This document shows positions 25,657-34,376 of a DNA stretch of 64,000 nt, piece by piece (the first letter of the stretch is position 1; each line of letters starts with the position of its first letter). The position numbers and the translations under genes were made by a program. Below the pieces are notes generated by a model that had not been told where the DNA came from, made no database searches, and saw only the letters and a list, made by a program, of their open reading frames with translations. The DNA comes from Caenibius sp. WL. GTDB taxonomy: Bacteria; Pseudomonadota; Alphaproteobacteria; Sphingomonadales; Sphingomonadaceae. The stretch covers positions 508,501-572,500 of the forward strand of contig NZ_CP081844.1 of the NCBI RefSeq assembly GCF_019803445.1, read 5' to 3'.

Positions 25657-26868
25657 TCAGCGCCTCACCACGCCGAACAGCGCTTCATCGCTTTGCTTCA
25701 CGCTGTCGTTGCCCACGACCATTTCCCCGAATGTCGGCACGATATCCGCATTGGCGCCGGGCAGGGGCGGCACGTCATCGGGATGCAGCGGATCGACCAG
25801 CCGGGGCGTGGCGACGATAATGAGTTCCTGCCGTTCCTTCTGGTTCTGCTGGCGCTTGAAGAAAGCGCCGATGATCGGGATATCGCCCAGCAGCGGCAGC
25901 TTGTCCTTGGTGACCGAACTCATGCTGTAATTGAGCCCCGCGATCACGAAGCTCTGCCCGCTGCCCAGTTCCACGGTGGTTTCGGCAGAGCGGCGGCGGA
26001 TGCCGGGGACGACGTAGCCCTGAAGCTGCACCCCGTTGCCATAGTCCAGTTCGCTGACCTCGGGCGCCAGCCTGAGGATGATGTTGTCGCGCGACAGCAC
26101 GACCGGCGTGACCTTGAGCTTGACGCCGAATTCCTTGTAATCGATCGAAATCGTATTGCCGCCCGTGCCGTTCCCGCTCGGAACCGGCACCGGGAATTCT
26201 CCGCCTGCCAGGAATTCGGCCGTTTCACCCGAACGGACCAGCAATGTCGGCTGGGCAAGCAATTGCGACAGGCCGTTAGATGACAGTGCGCTCAGCACCG
26301 CGCCGATCCCGCGCTTGGGCGCGGACAGGAACAGGTTGAACGCGCTCTGGATCGGGGCCGAGGTATCGAGTGTCAGCCCGCCCGATCCGAAACTTGCGCT
26401 GTTGAGCGTGCTGGGCGAGACAACCGCCCCCTGCAGATCGCCGCTCAGCTTGGAGAAATTGAAACCCAGCGCTTTCAGCGTGGAGGAGGAGACGGCGGCG
26501 AACTGAACATCGACCGCCACCACTTTCTCGCCCGCTCCGGCAAAGCCTGCGCCGCCGCCCGCGAAGCCGGTGGGCATTACCCGGATCTGTGCTTCGCCCA
26601 TCAGCGCACCGTCAGTGGCATAGACGGTCAGCGTGGCCATGCCTTGCCCGGTGCCGGTGATGCGGAGCGACCGTGCGGTGGGCGCGCTGACACCGATCAC
26701 ATTTTGCCGGTCCACTTCCACCCGGCCGATGGCGCGGGGATAGGAAAGCGTGCGCCGTTCGTTGACTTGCAGCGTCTGCTGCTGGCGTTCCTGCGCGGCG
26801 GCGGTTGCCGGGGCGAGGACCAGAGGGGCAGTGCAGGAAAGCAGGCACGTGGCGATCAGGGCTTTCAA
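25657..26868 (-). CDS. cpaC: Pilus secretin CpaC/RcpA
   Basis: A 403-residue outer-membrane secretin of the Tad system, short relative to other family members but complete. Signal peptide at about 1-25 (...APATAAAQ). An N-terminal pilus-assembly/BON-like domain contains RRTLSYPRAIGRVEVDRQNV. The secretin domain shows VKLKVTPVVLSRDNIILRLA and GQSFVIAGLNYS. It forms the pore through which the Flp fibre leaves. It is preceded by cpaB with a 4-bp ATGA overlap. Confidence 0.94.
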   Translation of the reverse strand: MKALIATCLLSCTAPLVLAPATAAAQERQQQTLQVNERRTLSYPRAIGRVEVDRQNVIGVSAPTARSLRITGTGQGMATLTVYATDGALMGEAQIRVMPTGFAGGGAGFAGAGEKVVAVDVQFAAVSSSTLKALGFNFSKLSGDLQGAVVSPSTLNSASFGSGGLTLDTSAPIQSAFNLFLSAPKRGIGAVLSALSSNGLSQLLAQPTLLVRSGETAEFLAGGEFPVPVPSGNGTGGNTISIDYKEFGVKLKVTPVVLSRDNIILRLAPEVSELDYGNGVQLQGYVVPGIRRRSAETTVELGSGQSFVIAGLNYSMSSVTKDKLPLLGDIPIIGAFFKRQQNQKERQELIIVATPRLVDPLHPDDVPPLPGANADIVPTFGEMVVGNDSVKQSDEALFGVVRR

Positions 26869-27785
26869 CGCGAACCACTCCCGGAATAGATGACATCCTG
26901 CTGGCCGCCCACGACCAGTTCGATCGCATGGGGCCGGGGTTGCGGCCTCGGGGTTTGCGGAGACAGGGCGGGGGCCACCGCGACAGCGGTGGGCACGGCA
27001 ACCGGCTGCGGTGCCAGCGGGATCGGCCCGGAGGATACCGCACGGGCTACGGCCACTTGCGCATCGTCATCCGGGTTGCGCAGCGATAGGTAGAGCGCGC
27101 CCGTGCTTTTCGCGAGCGAGAGCGTGGAAACCTGCTCGGGCGATAGCGCCAGCGTGACCGTGCGGGCGGGTTGTGGCGGGGCCGATGTCTGGCCCGCCAC
27201 GCCGCCGGCGGGCGGCGTGCCCACTACCAGATCGCCCACGGCCAACACACTGACCATCTGCAGCAGCGTCACTGCCTGACTGCGCCCAGTGCCGCGCGCG
27301 CCGCTGATCGCGTCCGCGCCGGGATAGACCACCTGTACATCGACCTTGTCGCCTGGCCGGACCAGCCCGGCCACCGCGATTTCGGAATTGGTATCGATAC
27401 TGATCGCGCGCATGCCGCGCGGTACGCGGATGGCCAGCTTGGTTTCCTGCGCCAGCGCGGTGCGGGGGATCAGCGAATTGGCTGGAAGATCGCGCATCGC
27501 CACTTTGCCGATAATTTCCGCCGGAATGGCAGCATCGGGATAGCGCGCGGGATCGAGCGTGGCATTGCGGATCATATCGGCGGTAATCGTCTCGCCCACG
27601 CTGATCGGGCGCGTGGTCGCGGCTAGCAACACCTGCGGCGTATCCTGCTTGCGATAGAGCGGGGCTTCCTTGCCCTGCGCGGGCGGTGGAACGCGGCCCA
27701 GTTCGCGGATGCCCAGAACGGCGAAACCGCAGGCGGCGGCCAATCCAACGCCAATTGTCAGCTTCGCTTTCGCCCCCAGGCGCAT
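26865..27785 (-). CDS. cpaB: Pilus assembly protein CpaB/RcpC
   Basis: A 306-residue protein with an N-terminal membrane anchor (KLTIGVGLAAACGFAVLGI). A SAF domain (about 58-120) contains TRPISVGETITADMIRNATL and IPAEIIGKVAMRDLPANSLI. The CpaB/RcpC domain follows (GDKVDVQVVYPG..., LALSPEQVSTLSLAKSTGAL). First gene of the tad operon on this strand, so the promoter should lie in the gap upstream (27786-28220). CpaB probably stabilises the secretin in the periplasm. Confidence 0.92.
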   Translation of the reverse strand: MRLGAKAKLTIGVGLAAACGFAVLGIRELGRVPPPAQGKEAPLYRKQDTPQVLLAATTRPISVGETITADMIRNATLDPARYPDAAIPAEIIGKVAMRDLPANSLIPRTALAQETKLAIRVPRGMRAISIDTNSEIAVAGLVRPGDKVDVQVVYPGADAISGARGTGRSQAVTLLQMVSVLAVGDLVVGTPPAGGVAGQTSAPPQPARTVTLALSPEQVSTLSLAKSTGALYLSLRNPDDDAQVAVARAVSSGPIPLAPQPVAVPTAVAVAPALSPQTPRPQPRPHAIELVVGGQQDVIYSGSGSR

Positions 27786-28220
27786 GCTACCCCCTCAATA
27801 GCGTCTTGCGCTTACGCAACCGGTTAAATCCCCTCGGTCGCCTTTATTGATCGAAATCAAAGACGCCTTGCGTATCAGAAGGATATCAGCAGCATTGACC
27901 CGGTCTGCATGAGAAACAGCCGATGCGACCACATCGGTGGCAAACCGGGCAGAGGGGAAGGCCGCTGTGAAACGTTTTAGTATACCGTTCATAACCGCAG
28001 GCGGCGGACAATCGGGCCATCGAAGAAATCAGCGGCAAAAGGATAAAGACGCAACTTATATCCGGATCGGTTATTTTATGCGCGGCGTATGGGCTGCGAT
28101 GAGCCGGGGCGCTGCCTCGACGAAGCGTTCTTTGCGGGATTGGGATGGCCTTTGCCGTACCGGGCTTTCGCGGGCGATGGCGGCCTATGACCATTCTATA
28201 GACAAACGGGCCTTCCCCCG
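27786..28220. other. Divergent regulatory gap between cpaB and a sensor kinase
   Basis: About 435 bp that must hold the promoters of the tad operon and of the kinase gene on the other strand. It contains a palindrome close to the cpaB start (27806-27819) and an adjacent AACCGGTT. An open frame 27937-28224 (plus) has no ribosome-binding site or recognisable family and I do not call it. Confidence 0.6.
27806..27819. promoter_or_regulatory. Palindrome TTGCG-CTTA-CGCAA upstream of cpaB
   Basis: It is 20 bp before the cpaB start codon. It shares the TTGCG...CGCAA arms with the longer palindromes on either side of the TpsB gene (13779 and 15691). It could be the binding site of a shared regulator, or by position it could affect translation of cpaB. 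Confidence 0.45.
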
Positions 28221-29408
28221 GTGACCAGCGGGCCGGCCGATCGCGCGATGGGGCGCGGCGGGGGTGCGGCAGGGCTTTGCCCCCGCGTGGTGGCGCTGTG
28301 CGTGCTTATGCTCGGCCTCATCGCAGGGATGGCCCCGGCGGCGGCGATTCCCGGCGCGGCGGGAGCAGGTGTCCTTCTCGCCTTGGGGCGACGCAGGCTC
28401 GCTCTCGCGGCTGGGCTGGGAATACTGCCCGCGCTCTATTTCTGGCCGCAGACATGGACTGCGGCGGGCTATTGGGTGCTGCTCGCTCTGCTGGCCATGG
28501 CGGCCTTGCTGTCTCGACACCCTGCCATGCTTTTCCCGCGCCTGCCCACTGCGGCCCTGGCTATGGGCCTGATTGCGGCTGCGGCGGGAATGTGTCTTGC
28601 CCTGTTATACCAAGGACCGTGGCTGGCCCCGGCGGTGGTGATAGCATCCCTGTGCGCGGCTGGCGCGGGGGCGGGATGGCTCTATCACAGCAGGCGCGGG
28701 ATTGCCGTCTCCGATGGCGCGGGCGCAGACGATCTGGAAGCGCTCACGCGTGATCTGCTGCTGGGCAGAATGACCGTCGGCATGGTTCACGATCTGGCCC
28801 AGCCGCTCAACGTCATCGTTATGGCCGCGGGTAATCTCGGCTACCTCATCGAGCGGGCGGGGATTGATGCCGACAGCCGGAAGCAGCTTCTGGACCGAAG
28901 CGTGCGCATTTCGTCCCAGACGGAAGGGGCGGCTGCGATTCTCGCCCTGTTCCGCCATTTCGGGCGTGAGCGGCAGGAAGATGGGCGCACGATCAGGAGC
29001 GCACTCGAACGGGCGATTGCCGCCACCCGCTCCACCCACCGTCATCCGGGCATCACGATAGAGCTGACCGGTGAAGCGCTCGATTATCCGGTCCATCGCT
29101 TCCATGACCGGCTGGAAATGATCGTGGCCGCGGCGTTGCTGGGCGGCTTTGGTGCCTATCTGCCACCCGATGGAAAGAAACGTGACGGCACGCTGATCCT
29201 GCGCGCGGTGCCTCAGAGCGGCGGGGTGGAGATCGTTCTGGTCTGCGCTGACGAAATGGGTGAACCGATCATGGGGTATGGGCTGGACCCCACAATGCAT
29301 GGGCTGGTAAAACGGCTTGCGAATGGTGCGGGCGGACAGTTCCACGGCCCATCGTCCGGCGATCCCTTCTCGCAATTCACCATCAGGCTAACGCGCGGCA
29401 TTGTCTGA
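28221..29408 (+). CDS. Membrane sensor histidine kinase-like protein with degenerate ATP-binding domain
   Basis: A 395-residue protein. It has five or six hydrophobic segments at about 20-165, then a HisKA-like dimerisation domain with MVHDLAQPLNVIVMAAGNL (His about 194). The expected N-box (NxxxNA) is replaced by VAAALLGGFGAY and the DxGxG box by VCADEMGEPI, so ATP binding looks lost. It may work as a phosphotransfer or docking partner rather than an active kinase. The start is a GTG at 28221; an ATG at 28248 is possible, and neither has a good ribosome-binding site. It overlaps the convergent kinase gene by 21 bp. Confidence 0.72.
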   Translation: MTSGPADRAMGRGGGAAGLCPRVVALCVLMLGLIAGMAPAAAIPGAAGAGVLLALGRRRLALAAGLGILPALYFWPQTWTAAGYWVLLALLAMAALLSRHPAMLFPRLPTAALAMGLIAAAAGMCLALLYQGPWLAPAVVIASLCAAGAGAGWLYHSRRGIAVSDGAGADDLEALTRDLLLGRMTVGMVHDLAQPLNVIVMAAGNLGYLIERAGIDADSRKQLLDRSVRISSQTEGAAAILALFRHFGRERQEDGRTIRSALERAIAATRSTHRHPGITIELTGEALDYPVHRFHDRLEMIVAAALLGGFGAYLPPDGKKRDGTLILRAVPQSGGVEIVLVCADEMGEPIMGYGLDPTMHGLVKRLANGAGGQFHGPSSGDPFSQFTIRLTRGIV

Positions 29409-30473
29409 TGCGCTGCCGCACAACGGCAAAGTGATTTCACAACGCGCGCCGTCCACCTCGCCCCGGAGCAGGCGGATGGTGCCGCCCGCCCGACGGGCAA
29501 GATCGTGGCAGATGCACAGGCCCAGCCCGGTTCCCGCGTCCCCTTTGGTGGTGAAGAACGGCAGCGGGGGCCGCTCCGTGAGTTGAGGGACAGGCCCGAC
29601 ACCGTTATCCGTCACCACGCAGCATACTGTTTGCGGATCGAGAGAGAAGACAGCTTCTATCCGCCCTTGGCCCTGCCAGCCTTGTTCGCGCCGGGCCGCA
29701 ATGCTTTCCGCAGCGTTGCGCAGGACGTTGACGAAAATCTGCTCGATCTCAACCGGGCCAAGGTCCACCGGTGTCGCTGCACCCGCAGGCTGCCGGGTGA
29801 AGCAGATATCGTGTTCGGCGAACAGCGGGGCGAGCATGGCGGAGGCGTTATACAGCGCCTGTTCCATCCCGGCCGGCTCCGGCTTGGCCGCTTTGCCTTT
29901 CGCATGATCGAGCGCTTGGGTAATCAGCGTTTGCGCCCGTTGAACCTGTTCCCCGATCTGGCCCAGGGCGCGCTGTATCGGCGTGGGTGAGGTTTCGGAC
30001 CTGTTCAGCATCAGGCGCAGATTTTCGTGCGCCATGGCGATGGTGAACAGCGGTTGCCGCAGTTCGTGGCTGAGCATTGCCAGCGCATCCATCGAGAAGC
30101 CGACCGTTCGCGGACACACCGCCGCGATCTGGCCGGTATGCCAGGAAAGACCGCCACGGCATGTCTGCAAGATGACCACCAGCGTTGCACCCTCGTCGCA
30201 ACCGGTATGCAACTGGGCCGAAACTTGACTGCGCCCGGCCAGCGCCGCGAACTGGCGGTGATCGTCCGGATGCACGGTGAGGAAAGTGGGCGTTTGCGCG
30301 TGCCCGGCATCGGCGCGGGTGAAGACCAAGCGGCCCGTATCGTGATCGAACCGGATATCGCGCAGGAGTGCGATGTTCCCGCTATTCCCCAGTTCGCGTT
30401 CCAGATCGGACACTGTGCCCGATCCGCCGGGTGGGGGGCAAATGGCCGCATACAGGTCTTCAGGATTGGACAT
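29388..30473 (-). CDS. Soluble sensor histidine kinase (PAS-like plus HisKA/HATPase)
   Basis: A 361-residue cytosolic kinase. Residues 1-125 resemble a PAS-like sensor (LLRDIRFDHDTGRLVFTRAD..., VHPDDHRQFAAL). The His box is MLSHELRQPLFTIAMAHENL (His about 135). The N-box FVNVLRNAAESI, G1 VTDNGVG and G2 GTGLGLCICHDL are intact. The gene converges with the degenerate kinase and lies 80 bp upstream of a single-domain response regulator on the same strand, which is its likely partner. Nearness to the tad operon and the collagen-like surface protein suggests control of attachment (inference). Confidence 0.88.
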   Translation of the reverse strand: MSNPEDLYAAICPPPGGSGTVSDLERELGNSGNIALLRDIRFDHDTGRLVFTRADAGHAQTPTFLTVHPDDHRQFAALAGRSQVSAQLHTGCDEGATLVVILQTCRGGLSWHTGQIAAVCPRTVGFSMDALAMLSHELRQPLFTIAMAHENLRLMLNRSETSPTPIQRALGQIGEQVQRAQTLITQALDHAKGKAAKPEPAGMEQALYNASAMLAPLFAEHDICFTRQPAGAATPVDLGPVEIEQIFVNVLRNAAESIAARREQGWQGQGRIEAVFSLDPQTVCCVVTDNGVGPVPQLTERPPLPFFTTKGDAGTGLGLCICHDLARRAGGTIRLLRGEVDGARCEITLPLCGSASDNAAR

Positions 30474-30553
30474 TGTCCCCGATCGATTGGCTATCCCTGT
30501 CGTTCTGTCAGGCGGTTATGCCAAGTTTCTCCGCCGGGGCCAATCGTGCAGCC

Positions 30554-30946
30554 TCATGCCGCCAGCAGCTCGCGGAAATGCGCGACAAGATCCTGTGGGC
30601 TGACCGGCTTGGCCAGGATGGAATGCGGGAGATCGGCGGGCAGTGTGCCGGCTTGCGCCGGGCTGCCGGTGATGAAGGCATAGTGCAGGGCCCTGTCGCG
30701 CAGAGCGGCGCGGGCCAGGATACGATAGACGATATCGAGCCCCGATTCCCCATCCAGCCAGATGTCGCAGGCGATGATGCGCACCGCCGGTTCGCGTTCC
30801 AGTATCGCGACCGCCTCGGTCAGCGTACCGGCACCGGCTGCCGGGATACCTTGCAGGGTGAGAAGCGTGGTCAATTCCTCCACGATCGCGGCCATGTCGT
30901 CGATGACGAGAACCTGCGGGCCACTTTCTTTCGTGGCTTCATTCAT
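30554..30946 (-). CDS. Single-domain response regulator (receiver only)
   Basis: A 130-residue CheY-like protein. It shows acidic pocket QVLVIDDMAAIVEE, phosphoacceptor Asp in RIIACDIWLDGESG, Thr in AFITGSPAQ and Lys in SILAKPVSP. There is no output domain. I chose the ATG at 30946 because GGAAAGG lies eight bases upstream; the open frame extends to 31120 through the hairpin region. It could relay phosphate between the kinases here and the receiver/winged-helix regulator at 16.5-17.5 kb, or control a motor directly. Confidence 0.85.
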   Translation of the reverse strand: MNEATKESGPQVLVIDDMAAIVEELTTLLTLQGIPAAGAGTLTEAVAILEREPAVRIIACDIWLDGESGLDIVYRILARAALRDRALHYAFITGSPAQAGTLPADLPHSILAKPVSPQDLVAHFRELLAA

Positions 30947-31069
30947 GGTCGATACCTTTCCGGCCATCGGTGCGCCTGCCATCGCATGGGGCGGCGAAAA
31001 ATAGCTGGAGGCGGCCCCCGGGTCTGGGCCACCTCCAGCGGCCCGCTCCTTTGCAGAAGACGGACCAAA

Positions 31070-31116
31070 ATATGCGGTCCGGTGTTGTGGGGGGCTACCC
31101 GCACCGGACCGCATAT
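31070..31116 (-). terminator. Strong hairpin terminator after the collagen-like gene
   Basis: Perfect 15-bp arms (31070-31084 and 31102-31116, core GCGGTCCGGTG/CACCGGACCGC) around a 17-base loop. On the minus strand the stem is followed by TTTTGG. It lies 12 bp after the stop codon of the collagen-like gene and before the response regulator gene. Confidence 0.75.
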
Positions 31117-31128
31117 CCATTTGGTTGA

Positions 31129-32859
31129 TTACTTCTTGCCGCCGAGGAGGCCTCCGAGCAGCCCGCCATTGGAACCGCCGCCGGTACCGCCGGTGACACC
31201 ACCCAGCACCCCATCGACCACGCCGGTAACCGGAGCGAGGATGTTGCCGCCGCCGGTCGTCCCGCCGAGCACGCCGTCGACCACGCCCGTCACCGGGGCA
31301 AGAATGTTGCCCGCGCCGCCGCCGGTGCCGCCGGTGACGCCGCCCAGCACCCCATCGACCACACCGGTGACCGGAGCGAGGATGTTGCCACCGCCGGTCG
31401 TCCCGCCGAGTACACCATCGACCACGCCAGTAACCGGGGCGAGGATGTTACCGCCGCCCGTGGTGCCGCCGAGCAGGCCATCGACCACGCCCGTCACCGG
31501 AGCGAGAACCGATCCCGCGCCGCCGGTGCCACCGCCGCCGATGCCGCCGGCCACACCGCCGAGAGCGGAATTGACCGCGCCAAGCGCCGGGCTGGTCAGG
31601 CTGTCCACCGCACCGGTGACCGGGGCGAGGATCGGAGCGACGGTATCAGTCAACTGATTGACCGCGCCGCCGACCTGCGGCCCGAGCAGCGAGCCCGCCA
31701 GATTGCCGACCGGCTGCAGGCCCGCCGCAACCCCATCGGCCGTGGTCGGCAGGTCAAGGCCCACGACTTTGCCGCCCGACAGCACATCGGCAGTCACCAG
31801 TTGCCCGGTCGCGGCGCCATTGCCGTTGTTCAGCAGATTGACCCCGGCCAATGTGTCGCCGGTGCTGGGGCCGGTGAGGAGATTACCCCCGGCATCGACA
31901 CCCAGCAGCGGACCGTTGAACGTCGGCGCAGAGCCGTCCCCGCCGCCCGGCAGGCTGCCGGTCAGGCCATCGACCAGTCCGCCGAGCTGACCCGTCACCG
32001 GGGCGAGCACGCCGTTCTGGCCGACCACCGGGCCGAGCACACCGTTGACCGTGCCGAGCACCGGCGCAGTCACCTGATCGACCACCGTGGTCACCGCGGC
32101 CACCGTCGGGGCGAGACCGTCGGTGAGTTGCGTCACCGCACTGCCTGCCTGATCGCCAAGGAGCGATCCGGTGAGCGCACCGACCGGTGCCAGCGCGGCC
32201 TGGGTTCCCGCTGCCGTCTTGGGCAGCGTAACCTGGATGACTTTGCCGTCGCCGGTGAGGACATCGACGACGATCCCGTCGGTGCTGGTCGACGCCTGAT
32301 CGGGCAGCACGTTGACATCCACCAGCGTGCCGGGGCCGCTCGGGCCGAGCACCGGATTGCCGCCGAGCGAAACGCCTGCCACAGGGCCGGTGTAGCTGCT
32401 CGGAGCGCCAGGTCCGGTCGGTCCACCGGGTCCGGTCGGTCCACCGGGTCCGGTCGGTCCACCGGGTCCGGTCGGTCCACCGGGTCCGGTCGGTCCACCG
32501 GGTCCAGTCGGTCCACCGGGTCCGGTCGGTCCACCGGGTCCGGTCGGTCCACCGGGTCCGGTCGGTCCACCGGGTCCAGTCGGTCCACCGGGTCCGGTCG
32601 GTCCACCGGGTCCGGTCGGTCCACCAGGTCCGGTCGGCCCACCAGGTCCAGTCGGCCCGCCGGGGCCGCTCGGATCAGTGGGTCCGCTCGGACCGGAAGG
32701 CCCGCTCGGGCCACTCGGCCCACTAGGACCAGACGGTGCGCCGCCGGCGCCCAGCTTCAGTCCGACACCGTCGGAACAGGCACCCAGCAGCAGTAAGGGA
32801 ATCGCAGAAGCGCACAGCAGCAGCTTTCTGGCGGAACGGCTCGATTGATAACCCGGCAT
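31129..32859 (-). CDS. Collagen-like triple-helix-repeat surface lipoprotein
   Basis: About 576 residues. The start ATG at 32859 has GGAGA six bases upstream. A lipoprotein signal ([19 protein letters not shown], lipobox LGAC) gives a lipid-anchored Cys. A PSG run then leads into 13-14 copies of GPGGPT (about 65-150). Every triplet is Gly-Pro-X with X = Ser, Thr or Gly. Two diverged copies of a domain of roughly 130 residues follow (beginning [11 protein letters not shown] and [11 protein letters not shown]). The C-terminus has five copies of a unit with [14 protein letters not shown], then [10 protein letters not shown]. Only bacterial collagen-like proteins share this design; they are usually adhesins or surface stalks. 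Isolated transcription unit with its own terminator. Confidence 0.88.
   Translation of the reverse strand: MPGYQSSRSARKLLLCASAIPLLLLGACSDGVGLKLGAGGAPSGPSGPSGPSGPSGPSGPTDPSGPGGPTGPGGPTGPGGPTGPGGPTGPGGPTGPGGPTGPGGPTGPGGPTGPGGPTGPGGPTGPGGPTGPGGPTGPGGPTGPGGPTGPGAPSSYTGPVAGVSLGGNPVLGPSGPGTLVDVNVLPDQASTSTDGIVVDVLTGDGKVIQVTLPKTAAGTQAALAPVGALTGSLLGDQAGSAVTQLTDGLAPTVAAVTTVVDQVTAPVLGTVNGVLGPVVGQNGVLAPVTGQLGGLVDGLTGSLPGGGDGSAPTFNGPLLGVDAGGNLLTGPSTGDTLAGVNLLNNGNGAATGQLVTADVLSGGKVVGLDLPTTADGVAAGLQPVGNLAGSLLGPQVGGAVNQLTDTVAPILAPVTGAVDSLTSPALGAVNSALGGVAGGIGGGGTGGAGSVLAPVTGVVDGLLGGTTGGGNILAPVTGVVDGVLGGTTGGGNILAPVTGVVDGVLGGVTGGTGGGAGNILAPVTGVVDGVLGGTTGGGNILAPVTGVVDGVLGGVTGGTGGGSNGGLLGGLLGGKK
32411..32658 (-). 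repeat. 18-bp coding tandem repeat (about 13.8 copies) encoding GPGGPT
   Basis: Near-perfect 18-bp units (plus-strand consensus GGTCCACCGGGTCCGGTC) differing only at a few third-codon positions. Every copy keeps the frame. Such arrays change copy number by slippage, so the length of the collagen-like stalk is probably variable between strains. Confidence 0.92.
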
Positions 32860-33241
32860 GTCCATTCTCCACACGTTAAGAACATGAGTGGAAGCATAGG
32901 CAGCAGGTGGCCACCGGGCGCGCCGAGAAGCAGCCGGGATGGCCCCATGCGGGTTGCTATGAAGAGGGTGAAAAACCGACCATGCGGAATGGCCTGCGGA
33001 AGGTACGCAAAAGGGGATGCCGCCATGCGCAAAAGCCGGGACGGGGCCGGAAAAGAGGGGTGGGACGACCGGAAAACCCCGGCTAATCCACGCAAACAGG
33101 GCGTTTCGGGGTTAGCGTCGATACGAGTGCGAAAACGAGGCAGGCTGAGAAATTGGAGGTGCAAACAGCACCCGATATGCGTTTGCGGAGCGGATTACGC
33201 ACCGAGACTGCCCCGTCAACAGCCCTGTTGCCGGGAGTGAA
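32860..33241. other. Intergenic region upstream of the collagen-like gene
   Basis: About 380 bp between the collagen-like gene and the end of parB (both minus strand). No gene supported. It contains half-sites resembling the TACGCAAAA arm of the palindromes at 13779/15691 (near 33004 and 33025). The promoter of the collagen-like gene should be here. Confidence 0.5.
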
Positions 33242-34261
33242 TCAGGCCGATTCGTCCGCAATCGCGGTGGCCATGGCCAGGTCGCGCTTTTCCTGAATGG
33301 TGGCGCGCAGGCGGATGAGCAGATCATCCAGATCGGTCTCTTCCGAAACCGTCAGTTCCACCGTCAGGCCATCGCGGCCGGGCCGGACCCGGCCGACCTT
33401 TTCGCCGCGTGACAGGATCGGCCATTCGCGGGCCGCCCGCGACCCTCCGGCAAGGCCCGCTTCCTTCAGTTGCATCAGCACGGTGGGGGTGGGGATCAAG
33501 CGCTCGCCACTTGCGGCCAGACGTTCCTGTTCGGCGCCGATCGCTTTCGCGGCGGCGAGCACCCGCTCCCGCTGGTCGGGCTTGCGGAGCAGCGGGGTCA
33601 GCACTTCGGAATGGCGGACGCGCAGTTCGTCGCGCGTGGAAAAGGCGTTGACGACCTCATCCGGCATCTGGGCGAGCGCGAGCAGGCGGCTCAACTGGCT
33701 GTTCGACAGATTGAGCGCTTCGGCCATGCGCGATTGCACCCCGCCATAAAAACGGTCGACCGCGTTCTGGTAGCTGCGCGCGCGGTCCAGTTCGGTGATG
33801 TCCTGCCGTTCGCGGTTTTCGATATCGGCGAGCCGGAAGGCTTCCTCGTCGCTCAGATCGACGATCAGGGCGTTGAGACGGATTTCGGGACGGCCGTTGT
33901 GGTTGAGCCAGTCGACCGCGAAGCGCCGCCTGCTGCCGACGAGCAGTTCGTAGGGATGATCGGCGCCCGGCGGGTTGATCCGCACCAGCACCGGGATGCG
34001 GTTGCCGTCTTCCTGCGCGATCGATTCGATCAGCGAACGGCAGGTTTCCGCCGAAAGGCCCGGAACGCCGCGGGGATTGCCGTCCCACACGCTGCAATCG
34101 CCGGGGCGGATCGAAATCGTATCGCGGGTGCGGGCCCCACCCTGAACGAATCCGGCCAGACGTTCGTCAAGGCGGGAAAGGTCCGCTCCGGCGGCGTGTG
34201 GCAGCTCAGGGCGCGGCTCGTAGGATAGAGTTGCCAGAATGTCCCGCACGAAACCTGCCAT
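33242..34261 (-). CDS. ParB/RepB-family partition protein without adjacent parA
   Basis: A 339-residue ParB-like protein. The ParB/sulfiredoxin domain holds NRIPVLVRINPPG and the CTP-binding-type motif LLVGSRRRFAVDWLN. It is followed by a KorB-like helix-turn-helix region (NLSNSQLSRLLALAQMPDEV) and a C-terminal dimerisation part. Members closest to this pattern are plasmid RepB/ParB proteins, usually beside repA/parA. No ParA ATPase, replication initiator or parS cluster was found near it. It may be a relic of an integrated plasmid, or a ParB-like regulator. The start ATG has GGGG six bases upstream. Confidence 0.85.
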   Translation of the reverse strand: MAGFVRDILATLSYEPRPELPHAAGADLSRLDERLAGFVQGGARTRDTISIRPGDCSVWDGNPRGVPGLSAETCRSLIESIAQEDGNRIPVLVRINPPGADHPYELLVGSRRRFAVDWLNHNGRPEIRLNALIVDLSDEEAFRLADIENRERQDITELDRARSYQNAVDRFYGGVQSRMAEALNLSNSQLSRLLALAQMPDEVVNAFSTRDELRVRHSEVLTPLLRKPDQRERVLAAAKAIGAEQERLAASGERLIPTPTVLMQLKEAGLAGGSRAAREWPILSRGEKVGRVRPGRDGLTVELTVSEETDLDDLLIRLRATIQEKRDLAMATAIADESA

Positions 34262-34376
34262 CGAATGCCCCTCTTTCTACCTTCGTGGCTTATACAGTTT
34301 TCCGGCGAGGCCGGACGGGAAACAATGTTCGCTTTGGTCGTAAATGGTCCGCCATTCCGCCGGAGACACGGTTCCG

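Noticed and set aside
27937-28224. A 95-codon frame in the cpaB/kinase gap
   Set aside because: No ribosome-binding site, no family features and overlap with the kinase start; more likely regulatory DNA.
32411-32658. Tandem 18-bp repeats considered as CRISPR or a non-coding satellite
   Set aside because: The units are directly adjacent without spacers and keep a coding frame for GPGGPT.
31801-32796. A 331-codon frame on the plus strand with many SGRSTG repeats
   Set aside because: It is the antisense reading of the collagen-like repeat array. The minus-strand frame has lipobox, ribosome-binding site and terminator, the plus-strand one has none.
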